Source: an uncultured Bacteroidales bacterium
GTDB taxonomy: Bacteria; Bacteroidota; Bacteroidia; Bacteroidales; Bacteroidaceae
NCBI GenBank assembly: GCA_902771725.1
Contig: CACXXT010000025.1
Coordinates: 1-42,525, forward strand
Length of the DNA: 42,525 bases
Direction: 5' to 3'
Below are positions 17,849-25,483 of the stretch, one piece after another. The translations under genes were made by a program, and so were the position numbers. A model generated the notes under the pieces. The model saw nothing but the letters and a program-made list of their open reading frames with translations, was not told the DNA's origin and did not search any database. Each line of letters begins with the position of its first letter. The first letter of the stretch is position 1.

Positions 17849-18853
17849 ATGAAAGCAGAAATATCCCATTTTTCTTCCGTGCTGCTGGAGTGGTACGGAA
17901 TCCACGGCCGGGACCTTCCCTGGCGCCGCACGCGCGATGCTTACCGTATCTGGCTGAGCGAGATAATCCTGCAGCAGACGCGTGTGGATCAGGGGCGCGA
18001 TTACTGGGAACGGTTCGTTCGCAGGTGGCCCACCGTGGAATTGCTGGCCGCAGCCACGGAGGACGAGGTGCTTCGCGAGTGGCAGGGACTGGGCTACTAC
18101 AGCCGGGCACGCAACCTGCACGCGGCAGCGCAGCAGGTGGTAGCTGCTGGGGGCTTCCCTGACACAGTGGAAGGACTGATGCGGCTGCGTGGCGTTGGTG
18201 CCTACACGGCAGCTGCCGTAGCCTCGTTTGCCTACGATTTGCCGGCGGCGGTGGTGGACGGCAACGTGTACCGTGTGCTGTCGCGCTATTTCGGAATAGA
18301 GGTGCCTATCGATTCTACCGAGGGCCGCCGGCTGTTCGCGGCGATGGCGCAGGAGCTGATTCCTGCGGATAGGGCAGCGGACTACAATGCTGCCGTCATG
18401 GATTTCGGGGCCACGCAATGCACGCCGGCCAGTCCCGACTGCGCGATGTGTCCGTTGGCCGAGACGTGTGCGGCCAGGGCTGCAGGACGCGTGGCCGATC
18501 TGCCTGTGAAGCAGGGACGGACGCGCGTGCAGGAACGCCATCTCGTATATATATATATAAGGTGTAGTGGGGAGGTGGCCATCCGCAGACGGGGAGCCGG
18601 GGATTTCTGGCAGGGACTGTGGGAGCCGGTGCTGGCCGATGAGGGTGGGGCAGAGGTGCCGGAGGGAGCTTTGTTGCTGGCCTCCGGGGTGAAGCACGTG
18701 CTGTCCCACCGGAAGCTGCTGTGCGACTTCTATCTGGCGGAGCCAAAAGAAAAGCCTGCCCTGCCGGCAGGCTATATCTGGGTGAAGGAGGAGGCGCTGG
18801 ATGCTTATGCCAAGCCTCGGCTCATCGAGCGGTTGCTGGAACGGTTACCTTGA
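17849..18853 (+). CDS. mutY: A/G-specific adenine DNA glycosylase
   Basis: MutY removes adenine mispaired with 8-oxoguanine. The protein (334 residues, normal) has WYGIHGRDLPWRRTRDAYRIWLSEIILQQTRV with the catalytic Glu, the helix-hairpin-helix LRGVGAYTAAAVASFAY, VVDGNVYRVL with the catalytic Asp, and a 4Fe-4S cluster motif Cys191-x6-Cys198-x2-Cys201-x5-Cys207. From about residue 228 comes the NUDIX-like C-terminal domain that recognises 8-oxoG. A (TA)7 tract at 18546-18559 lies at the domain junction. The start is the only one matching the family N-terminus. The gene converges with gldE-like; the stops are 15 nt apart. Confidence 0.96.
   Translation: MKAEISHFSSVLLEWYGIHGRDLPWRRTRDAYRIWLSEIILQQTRVDQGRDYWERFVRRWPTVELLAAATEDEVLREWQGLGYYSRARNLHAAAQQVVAAGGFPDTVEGLMRLRGVGAYTAAAVASFAYDLPAAVVDGNVYRVLSRYFGIEVPIDSTEGRRLFAAMAQELIPADRAADYNAAVMDFGATQCTPASPDCAMCPLAETCAARAAGRVADLPVKQGRTRVQERHLVYIYIRCSGEVAIRRRGAGDFWQGLWEPVLADEGGAEVPEGALLLASGVKHVLSHRKLLCDFYLAEPKEKPALPAGYIWVKEEALDAYAKPRLIERLLERLP
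18546..18559 (+). repeat. (TA)7 dinucleotide tract inside mutY
   Basis: Seven TA units encode VYIYI between the 4Fe-4S cluster region and the C-terminal domain. Gain or loss of one unit would shift the frame and remove the 8-oxoG recognition domain. Confidence 0.9.
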
Positions 18854-18868
18854 CATAGAAGGGTGCTG

Positions 18869-20209
18869 TCACTTCGTGGTGGCAGGCTCCGCTGCCTTTC
18901 CGACAATGACTTTGATTTTGACGATGCGTCGCTCGTCCATCTCCATGACCTCAAAGGTGAAGCGGCCGTGCTGGATGCGCTCGTGCTCCTGGGGGAACTC
19001 GCCCTTGATTTCCAGCAGCAGGCCTGCCAGGGTGTCAGCCTCGCTGGCAACGTTGTCAAAGGCGTCCTCCGGCAGTTGCATAATCTTGCGGAAATCCGAG
19101 AGCAGGGTCTTGGCTTCGAAGATGTAGGTGTTCTGGTTCAGACGCGTGTAGGGGCGTTCGTCCTCATCGTATTCATCGTTGATTTCGCCCACGATTTCCT
19201 CGATGATATCCTCCATGGTCACAAGTCCGCTGGTGCCGCCGAATTCGTCGACAACGATGGCGATGTGCACCTTCTGCGCCTGGAAGTCGCGCAGGAGATC
19301 GTCGATCATCTTGGTCTCGGGCACGAAGGTGGCAGGGCGCACCAGGGTCTGCCATCGGAAGTTAGCGGGCTTGCTGAGGTGAGGCAGGAGATCCTTGATG
19401 TAGAGTATGCCCTTGATATTGTCTTCGTTGTCGGCGTATACGGGGATGCGCGAGTAGTTGTTCTCGACGATGCACTGTATGACCTCGGGGAAGGGGGTCT
19501 TCACGTCTAGCCCGACGATATCCACCCGTGGCGTCATGACCTCGCGTGCCATCTCGCCTCCGAAGCGGATGATGCCCTTGAGCATCTGCTGTTCATCGGC
19601 AATCTCTTCTTTGTCTGTGAGTTCCAGTGCCTGTTCGAGGTCGTCGACACTGAGTTGCTGGTGAGTCATCTCCAGTCGGCTGGTAAGCTTGGTGCTCTTC
19701 ATGAGGAGGGTGCTCACGGGCCACCAAAGTTTCATCAGCACACCATAGGCAGGAGCGCAGAAACGTGCCATGCGCAGGGGATTCTGCGTGGCGGCAATCT
19801 TAGGCATTATCTCGCCGAAGAGCAGCAGCAGGAAGGTAAGCACGACGGTCATCGTCAAGAACTCCAGCAAGGTGTTCCATCCGAAGTCCACGGTCTTGTG
19901 GAAGAAGAAGGTGAGTAGCATGATGATGGCCACGTTGACGAAATTGTTGCTGCAGAGGATGGTGGCCAGCAGGCGCTCGGAATCGTCCAGCAGCTGGAGC
20001 ACGCGTCGGTCGGTGGACGTGCGTCGCTCCTCGAGCTCGTTCATGTCAGCCGGGCTGAGGGAGAAGAAAGCGATTTCGCTGCCGCTGACGAAGGCCGAGC
20101 AGAGCAGCAGGAGCAGACCCAGTGCAAGGGCGATGTAGGCTCCAAGGGTTGGGGGCATCCACGTGATGCCGGAGAAGAAATCGGCCACTGCCGATAGGTG
20201 ATAGTCCAT
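18869..20209 (-). CDS. gldE: GldE-like CNNM/CorC family membrane protein with CBS domains
   Basis: The 446-residue protein has an N-terminal DUF21/CNNM membrane domain with about four hydrophobic segments ([75 protein letters not shown]). A CBS pair follows ([16 protein letters not shown]..., and [37 protein letters not shown]), then the CorC/HlyC C-terminal domain. In Bacteroidetes the protein next to ssb and mutY is usually called GldE and is linked to gliding in flavobacteria; in non-gliding Bacteroidales it is probably an ion-transport or envelope protein. It follows ssb with 46 nt between. No gldD follows; instead mutY converges. Confidence 0.85.
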   Translation of the reverse strand: MDYHLSAVADFFSGITWMPPTLGAYIALALGLLLLLCSAFVSGSEIAFFSLSPADMNELEERRTSTDRRVLQLLDDSERLLATILCSNNFVNVAIIMLLTFFFHKTVDFGWNTLLEFLTMTVVLTFLLLLFGEIMPKIAATQNPLRMARFCAPAYGVLMKLWWPVSTLLMKSTKLTSRLEMTHQQLSVDDLEQALELTDKEEIADEQQMLKGIIRFGGEMAREVMTPRVDIVGLDVKTPFPEVIQCIVENNYSRIPVYADNEDNIKGILYIKDLLPHLSKPANFRWQTLVRPATFVPETKMIDDLLRDFQAQKVHIAIVVDEFGGTSGLVTMEDIIEEIVGEINDEYDEDERPYTRLNQNTYIFEAKTLLSDFRKIMQLPEDAFDNVASEADTLAGLLLEIKGEFPQEHERIQHGRFTFEVMEMDERRIVKIKVIVGKAAEPATTK

Positions 20210-20255
20210 TTAGAGGGTGAATAATATGAAATAATGGATGGGAAAACGGTAGGAT

Positions 20256-20618
20256 TCAGTTGGCTGATGTCTCGGCCTTGGCCTTGGGCGGGAACATCTC
20301 GAGGCGGTCGGCCCAGATCTCAGTGATGTAGCGCGTGATGCCCTGACGATCGTCGTAGGAGCGCGTCTGGATCTTGCCTTCGACATAAATGAGGTCGCCC
20401 TTGTGGACGTACTTCTCCACGGTCTCGCCCAGCTTGCGCCAGAAGATGACATTGTGCCACTCCGTGCGTTCGGGCACCTCGGTACCGTTCTGCAGCGTGT
20501 AGCCAGGTTCGGTGGTTGCCAGGCGCAGCTGAGCCACGCACACGCCCTGGTCGACATATCGTACATCTGGGTCTTTGCCTACGTATCCGAGGAGGATTGC
20601 CTTGTTGACAGTTGCCAT
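20256..20618 (-). CDS. ssb: Single-stranded DNA-binding protein
   Basis: The chosen start gives MATVNKAILLGYVGKDPDVRYVDQG; an upstream in-frame ATG at 20651 would place the start codon inside the promoter. The OB-fold signatures are VNKAILLGYVGKDP, FWRKLGETVEKYVHKGDLIYVEGKIQTRSY and GITRYITEIWADRLEMF. At 120 residues it is a short SSB, and its C-terminus (AKAETSAN) lacks the acidic DDxxxF-type tail that binds partner proteins in E. coli SSB. It could therefore be a second SSB paralogue. It is transcribed with gldE-like. Confidence 0.93.
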   Translation of the reverse strand: MATVNKAILLGYVGKDPDVRYVDQGVCVAQLRLATTEPGYTLQNGTEVPERTEWHNVIFWRKLGETVEKYVHKGDLIYVEGKIQTRSYDDRQGITRYITEIWADRLEMFPPKAKAETSAN

Positions 20619-20648
20619 ATTGTTTGTATTCCTTGGTGAATTTTCCTG

Positions 20649-20656
20649 CAAAGGTA
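20649..20656 (-). promoter_or_regulatory. Promoter of ssb-gldE
   Basis: On the minus strand TACCTTTG, a perfect -7 element, lies 30 nt before the chosen ssb start. Confidence 0.65.
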
Positions 20657-20738
20657 CGACGAATATTCCAAACTCCCTGCATTTTGTGCAGATAATTTTA
20701 TTTTTTTGCCTATTTGCACATAATTATACCTTTTTTAT

Positions 20739-20769
20739 TTTGCATAAGAGTCTTTTTTCCGTACTTTTG
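20739..20769 (+). promoter_or_regulatory. Promoter of the Na/phosphate cotransporter gene
   Basis: TTTG (20739-20742) and TACTTTTG (20762-20769) are separated by 19 nt, a full Bacteroidetes promoter. The ATG is 60 nt downstream. Confidence 0.75.
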
Positions 20770-20829
20770 CAACGCAAAAAGGTGTGTATTGCCTTTCCCA
20801 AGAAGAAATAAATCATTCAAAATTCATTT

Positions 20830-22581
20830 ATGTCTGCATTTGTAATTTTCAAGTTGCTCGGTTCGCTCGCTCTGCTGATGTTTGGTATGAAATCGATGAG
20901 TGATGCGTTGCAGAAAATGGCCGGACCGCAGCTGCGCCACGTGTTGGGAGCGATGACAACCAACCGCTTCACCGGTATGCTGACGGGTATGCTGGTGACC
21001 GCATCTGTTCAGTCTTCAACGGCTACCACGGTGATGACTGTGTCCTTCGTGAACGCCGGTCTGCTGACGCTGGCCCAGGCCATCTCCGTCATCATGGGTG
21101 CTAATATAGGAACGACGCTGACGGCGTGGATCATGTCCGCAGGTATGTCCTTCGACATCACCAGTGCCGTCTATCCCGCTTTCCTGATAGGTATAGTCCT
21201 CATCTACCTGAAGAAATACCGCTACGTGGGTGATTTCCTCTTCGGTATCTCTTTCCTGCTGCTGGGACTGGGAACGCTTCGTGCCACGGGAATGGAGATG
21301 CACCTGGGCGAGAACCAGGCCGTACTGGATTTCTTCGCTTCCTTCGACCCCACGTCCTTCTCCACGACACTCATCTTCCTGCTGCTGGGCGGCATCATGA
21401 CCTTCTGCGTGCAGTCCTCAGCTGCCGTGATGGCCATCACGATGATTCTCTGCTCCAGCGGTGCACTGCCTATCTATCAGGGTATTGCGCTGGTGATGGG
21501 CGAGAATATCGGCACCACCATCACATCCAACCTGGCAGCTCTCTCTGCCAACACGCAGGCTCGCCGTGCCGCGTTCTCCCACATGTTCTTCAACTTCTTC
21601 GGTGTCATCTGGATCCTCTTCGTCTTCCGTCCGTTTATCGATGCCGTCTGCGGGCTGGTGGGCTACGATGTGGCGATGACCAAGGACAGTGTGCCCATAG
21701 ATGTTTTCATGGCGAATGCCGCCAAGCTCAGCTTCGTGCTGGCAGCCTTCCATACGTGCTTCAACGTAGCCAATACCTTCATCCTTATTTGGTTCGTGCC
21801 GCAGATCGAGCGCTTCGTCTGCTGGGTCATCAAGCCCAAGCGGGTGGACGAGGAGGAAGATTTCAAGCTGCACTTCATTACTTCCGGTATCATGAAGACG
21901 CCCGAGCTCTCGGTGCTCGAGGCGCAGAAGGAGATTCAGGCCTTCTCCGACCGTATGCAACGGATGTTCTCCATGGTTCGTGAGCTATTGACTCTTTCCT
22001 CCACCTCATCGGGCAAGAAGAAAGGCAATCAGGAGGTGGAGTTCAACAAACTCTTCACCCGCATAGAGAAATACGAGGATATCTCGGACAACATGGAACT
22101 TGAGATTGCCAAATACCTCGACCAGGTCAGCGATGCCCATCTCTCCGACGAGACTAAAGCCAAGATCCGTGCCATGTTGCGCGAGATCTCGGAGCTCGAG
22201 AGTATTGGCGACAGCTGCTACAACATGGCTCGTACCATCCGGAGGAAGTACAACGGCAAGGAGGACCACTTCAACGAGCAGCAGTACGAACGGCTGGATC
22301 AGATGATGGTACTGACGGACGACTCCCTCACCCTCATGAATCAGCTCATGCAGGGGCGCAAGGAATACTTCGACATCAATCGCACCATCAACACGGAGAA
22401 CGAAATCAACAACTTCCGTTCGCAGCTGAAGCAGCAGAACATCATCGACGTGAACAACCACGAATACACCTACGCCGTAGGCACCATCTACATGGATCTC
22501 GTCAATGAGTGCGAGAAGCTTGGCGACTACGTCGTCAACGTCGTCGAGGCTCGAATGGGCACTCGCTTCCACGATTCCTGA
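20830..22581 (+). CDS. Na/Pi cotransporter family protein with C-terminal PhoU-like domain
   Basis: The 583-residue protein has about eight N-terminal membrane segments and the duplicated QSS motifs of the NptA/SLC34-type family: QSSTATTVMTVSFVNAG with GANIGTTLTAW, and QSSAAVMAITMILCSSG with GENIGTTITSN. From about residue 360 a soluble helical region (SVLEAQKEIQAFSDRMQRMF..., ELESIGDSCYNMARTIRRK) is PhoU-like. It is expected to import inorganic phosphate with sodium at the inner membrane, the PhoU-like tail perhaps regulating it. It is a single-gene unit with its own promoter and terminator. Confidence 0.92.
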   Translation: MSAFVIFKLLGSLALLMFGMKSMSDALQKMAGPQLRHVLGAMTTNRFTGMLTGMLVTASVQSSTATTVMTVSFVNAGLLTLAQAISVIMGANIGTTLTAWIMSAGMSFDITSAVYPAFLIGIVLIYLKKYRYVGDFLFGISFLLLGLGTLRATGMEMHLGENQAVLDFFASFDPTSFSTTLIFLLLGGIMTFCVQSSAAVMAITMILCSSGALPIYQGIALVMGENIGTTITSNLAALSANTQARRAAFSHMFFNFFGVIWILFVFRPFIDAVCGLVGYDVAMTKDSVPIDVFMANAAKLSFVLAAFHTCFNVANTFILIWFVPQIERFVCWVIKPKRVDEEEDFKLHFITSGIMKTPELSVLEAQKEIQAFSDRMQRMFSMVRELLTLSSTSSGKKKGNQEVEFNKLFTRIEKYEDISDNMELEIAKYLDQVSDAHLSDETKAKIRAMLREISELESIGDSCYNMARTIRRKYNGKEDHFNEQQYERLDQMMVLTDDSLTLMNQLMQGRKEYFDINRTINTENEINNFRSQLKQQNIIDVNNHEYTYAVGTIYMDLVNECEKLGDYVVNVVEARMGTRFHDS

Positions 22582-22607
22582 TGCATCGGCAGCCTATATC
22601 TGAAGAA

Positions 22608-22649
22608 ACAGCGAGGGGCACACTACATTTCTGGTGTGCCCCTCGCTGT
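22608..22649. terminator. Bidirectional hairpin terminator
   Basis: Perfect 16-bp arms (22608-22623 with 22634-22649, core GCGAGGGGCACAC) and a 10-nt loop sit between the convergent Na/Pi gene and the small lipoprotein gene. Confidence 0.85.
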
Positions 22650-22668
22650 CTGTATCTTCCTTTGGGAG

Positions 22669-23094
22669 TTATTTGTAGTCTTCTGGTCCGAAGCTGGCTT
22701 CGAGCACCAGTGAGTCGGTGCGGTCCGAGAGGTAGCGGTAGGTGAACGTGAAGTCGCGATCCTTGTAAGCGCGCAGGCTCAGATTCTCGCGCAAGCCCTG
22801 CCGCATCTGCTCCTTGAATTCCTCCAGCACCGTGGGGGACAGCAGCTCCGGGTTGTCGAAGTCGCCCGTCAGACGGTAGTGGTAGGTGAAGCCCTGCGGT
22901 TCCGTGGCGAAGGTCATGCTGTCCATGATGACGAAGGGATGCTCCATTCGAGGGCACTCGCGTTCTGTGTACTCGCGTGCCTCGCGCCGACAGCGGTCGG
23001 CAAAACTCTCGGTGCAAGCGGTCATCACTGTCGCCAGGGCGGCAGAGATGAATGTAAAATGTAAAATGTGGAATGTGTGGCTGCGCATATACAT
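22669..23094 (-). CDS. Small predicted lipoprotein of unknown function
   Basis: The 141-residue protein has an N-terminal export signal MYMRSHTFHILHFTFISAAL followed by ATVMTAC, giving a plausible though imperfect lipobox at Cys 27. The mature part (CRREAREYTERECPRMEHPFVIMDSMTF...) has a Cys/Arg/Glu-rich start, then a YHYRLTGDFDNPELLSP region and an alternating beta-like C-terminus. I do not recognise the family. Much of the hydrophobic signal is encoded by tandem ACATTTT-type repeat units. It is downstream of aspS and the TSCPD gene on the same strand. Confidence 0.65.
   Translation of the reverse strand: MYMRSHTFHILHFTFISAALATVMTACTESFADRCRREAREYTERECPRMEHPFVIMDSMTFATEPQGFTYHYRLTGDFDNPELLSPTVLEEFKEQMRQGLRENLSLRAYKDRDFTFTYRYLSDRTDSLVLEASFGPEDYK
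23053..23080 (-). repeat. Tandem ACATTTT-type heptamers within a signal-peptide coding region
   Basis: On the minus strand four consecutive 7-nt units (ACATTCC, ACATTTT, ACATTTT, ACATTCA) encode part of HTFHILHFTFI of the small lipoprotein. Confidence 0.7.
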
Positions 23095-23113
23095 TACAGA
23101 ACTTTCACCATAA

Positions 23114-23205
23114 AATCCTTATTATTATATTATTATATTTTTATATTTTTCTAATTTTCTAATTTTCTAATTATCTCATTTTCTCATTTTCTCATCTTCA
23201 TCTCT
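23114..23205. repeat. AT-rich array of CTAATTTT / CTCATTTT octamers
   Basis: After TTATTATA-rich sequence come about six 8-nt units (CTAATTTT twice, CTAATTAT, CTCATTTT twice, CTCATCTT). The array fills the gap between two minus-strand genes and supplies the last codons and stop of the TSCPD gene. Confidence 0.75.
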
Positions 23206-23477
23206 TCCAGCGCGCGGGTGAGCTGGTCGGGGCAGGATGTGGGACGTGCTCCGCAGGTTGTACCTTTCAGCTTGGCGATTACGTCGTCCACCTTCATCCC
23301 GCGTACCAGCTGCGAGATGCCTTTGGTGTTGCCGTTGCATCCGCCGTAGAACGTCACATCCTCGATGATGCCGTCCTTGGCTGTCACTTCGATGGCCTTG
23401 GAGCAGGTTCCTTGGCAGGTGTAGAGGGTGTGCTGTACACCCTCTGCACGCTGTTGGTTATCGCCGTAGATTTCCAT
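23184..23477 (-). CDS. TSCPD-domain protein (TIGR03905-type)
   Basis: The 97-residue protein contains TSCPDQL near its C-terminus, which names the TSCPD domain, plus YTCQGTCSKAIEVTAKDG and FYGGCNGNTKGISQLVRGM. These give five conserved cysteines. The domain occurs alone or at the end of some ribonucleotide reductases; the small stand-alone form has no firm function, and metal or iron-sulfur binding is possible. The start codon overlaps the aspS stop by one base, so translation is probably coupled. The C-terminal EEMKMRK and stop come from repeat sequence. Confidence 0.88.
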   Translation of the reverse strand: MEIYGDNQQRAEGVQHTLYTCQGTCSKAIEVTAKDGIIEDVTFYGGCNGNTKGISQLVRGMKVDDVIAKLKGTTCGARPTSCPDQLTRALEEMKMRK

Positions 23478-25240
23478 TACTCTGGCAATTTTTTGATATC
23501 CAGGTACAACTCATCCAGCTGTCTCTGCTCCAGACGAGCGGGAGCATCGAGCATGACGTCGCGTCCGCTGTTGTTCTTCGGGAAGGCGATGCAGTCGCGG
23601 ATGCTGTCCAAGCCTGCAAAGAGGCTTACCCAGCGGTCCAGGCCGTAGGCCAGACCTCCGTGAGGGGGTGCGCCGTACTTGAAGGCGTTCATCAGGAAAC
23701 CGAACTGCTCCTGTGCGCGTTCTTCCGTGAAGCCCAGGATGCGGAACATCTTGTCCTGCAGCTCCGGGTCGTGGATACGAATGCTGCCTCCACCTACTTC
23801 CACGCCGTTGCACACCATGTCGTAAGCGTCGGCACGAACTGCTGCGGGGTCGCTGTCCAGCAGTGGGATGTCCTCGTCCTTCGGGTGGGTGAAGGGGTGG
23901 TGAGTGGCCATGAGACGGCCTTCTTCCTCGCTCCATTCGAACATCGGGAAATCGATGACCCACAGGAGTGAGAACTTATTCTTGTCGCGCAGTCCCATAC
24001 GGGCACCCATTTCCAGACGGAGCTCGCAGAGCTGCTTGCGGGTTTTCATGGCATCGTCGCCGCTGAGGATGAGGATGAGGTCGCCGGGCTGGGTCTGCAT
24101 CTTTTCTTTCAATGCGTTGAGCACGTCCTCGCCGTAGAACTTGTCCACGCTGGACTTCACACTGCCGTCCTCGTTGACGCGGGCATACACAAGGCCCTTG
24201 GCACCAATCTGCGGACGCTTCACGAAGTCGGTGAGCTGGTCGATCTGCTTGCGTGTATAGACGGCTTGTCCCTTAGCGCAGATGCCGCCGATATATTTGG
24301 CCTCGTCGAAGACGCTGAAGCCGGGAGCCTTGGCGAAGACGTCCTTCAGCTCCACGAACGTCATCTCGAAGCGCGTGTCGGGTTTGTCCGAGCCGTAGTA
24401 CTTCATGGCATCGGCCCACGTCATGCGGGGGAATGCCTCCTTGATGTCTATGCCGCGCAGCTCGCGGAAGAGGTGCTTGGCCATACCCTCGAAGGTCTGC
24501 AGGATATCCTCCTGCGTGACGAACGACATCTCGCAGTCTATCTGTGTGAATTCCGGCTGGCGGTCGGCACGCAGGTCTTCGTCGCGGAAGCACTTCACAA
24601 TCTGGAAGTAGCGGTCCATACCCGAGACCATCAGCAACTGCTTCAGCGTCTGCGGGCTCTGGGGCAGAGCATAGAACTGACCGGGATTCATGCGCGAGGG
24701 CACCACGAAGTCGCGTGCACCCTCTGGAGTGCTGCCGATGAGCATCGGTGTCTCGATTTCCAGGAAGCCGAGGCTGTCCAGGTAGCGGCGCACCTCCATC
24801 GTCATCTTGTGCCGAAGCTCCAGGTTCTTGCGCACGGGCGTGCGTCGTAAATCAAGGTAACGGTATTTCATGCGCAGGTCGTCGCCGCCGTCGCTTTGGT
24901 CCTCGATGGTGAAGGGAGGCGTCACGCTGGCGTTCAGCACGCGCAGTTCCGATGCGATGATTTCCACATCTCCCGTGGGCAGGTTCTTGTTTTTGTTGGA
25001 ACGCTCGCTGACCTTGCCCGTCACTTGAATGACGTATTCGCGTCCAAGCTTGTTGGCCTGGTCGCAGAGTTCCTGATTGGCGGTCTCCTCAAATACGATT
25101 TGAGTGATGCCGTAGCGGTCGCGCATGTCCACGAAGGTCATGCCACCCATCTTGCGGGTGCGCTGCACCCACCCGGCGAGGGTTACTTCCTCGCCCACGT
25201 TGGCGAGACGTAGCTCGCCGCAGGTATGTGTCCGGTACAT
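23477..25240 (-). CDS. aspS: Aspartyl-tRNA synthetase
   Basis: The 587-residue class II synthetase charges tRNA-Asp. It has an N-terminal OB-fold anticodon domain ([26 protein letters not shown]), motif 2 ([23 protein letters not shown]), the bacterial GAD insertion in the middle, and motif 3 ([15 protein letters not shown]). The length is normal for the bacterial type. No tRNA amidotransferase context is visible. It leads a minus-strand unit with the TSCPD gene and perhaps the small lipoprotein. Confidence 0.97.
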   Translation of the reverse strand: MYRTHTCGELRLANVGEEVTLAGWVQRTRKMGGMTFVDMRDRYGITQIVFEETANQELCDQANKLGREYVIQVTGKVSERSNKNKNLPTGDVEIIASELRVLNASVTPPFTIEDQSDGGDDLRMKYRYLDLRRTPVRKNLELRHKMTMEVRRYLDSLGFLEIETPMLIGSTPEGARDFVVPSRMNPGQFYALPQSPQTLKQLLMVSGMDRYFQIVKCFRDEDLRADRQPEFTQIDCEMSFVTQEDILQTFEGMAKHLFRELRGIDIKEAFPRMTWADAMKYYGSDKPDTRFEMTFVELKDVFAKAPGFSVFDEAKYIGGICAKGQAVYTRKQIDQLTDFVKRPQIGAKGLVYARVNEDGSVKSSVDKFYGEDVLNALKEKMQTQPGDLILILSGDDAMKTRKQLCELRLEMGARMGLRDKNKFSLLWVIDFPMFEWSEEEGRLMATHHPFTHPKDEDIPLLDSDPAAVRADAYDMVCNGVEVGGGSIRIHDPELQDKMFRILGFTEERAQEQFGFLMNAFKYGAPPHGGLAYGLDRWVSLFAGLDSIRDCIAFPKNNSGRDVMLDAPARLEQRQLDELYLDIKKLPE

Positions 25241-25292
25241 ATTTTAGTTTAGAGTTTAGTGTTTAGAGTTCAAGTTTAGTGTTTAGAGTTTC
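25241..25292. repeat. TTTAGAG / TTTAGTG heptamer array in the aspS leader
   Basis: Tandem degenerate 7-nt units lie directly before the aspS start. The same unit (as TAAACTCTAAAC) recurs at 30802-30830 and 34981-34997. Confidence 0.7.
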
Positions 25293-25328
25293 GGGCTTTT
25301 CGGTGCCCAAAATCGATGAATTCGGCCG

Positions 25329-25336
25329 CAAAGTTA
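25329..25336 (-). promoter_or_regulatory. Promoter of aspS
   Basis: On the minus strand TAACTTTG matches TAnnTTTG, 88 nt before aspS. A transcript would carry the heptamer array in its leader. Confidence 0.55.
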
Positions 25337-25442
25337 CATTTTATTTTTGACTTTCTGACATAAAACACCTTATTTTCTTATTAAATGCGGCGTGATGTGA
25401 AAAAAAAGTGGGTTCATTCGTGGCTTTGCGTTCAAAAAAGCG

Positions 25443-25450
25443 TATCTTTG
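25443..25450 (+). promoter_or_regulatory. Promoter of the GH35 gene
   Basis: TATCTTTG is a perfect -7 element, 33 nt before the GH35 ATG. Confidence 0.65.
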
Positions 25451-25483
25451 CACGCAAAATTGTAAATTAAAAGTAACTGACTA

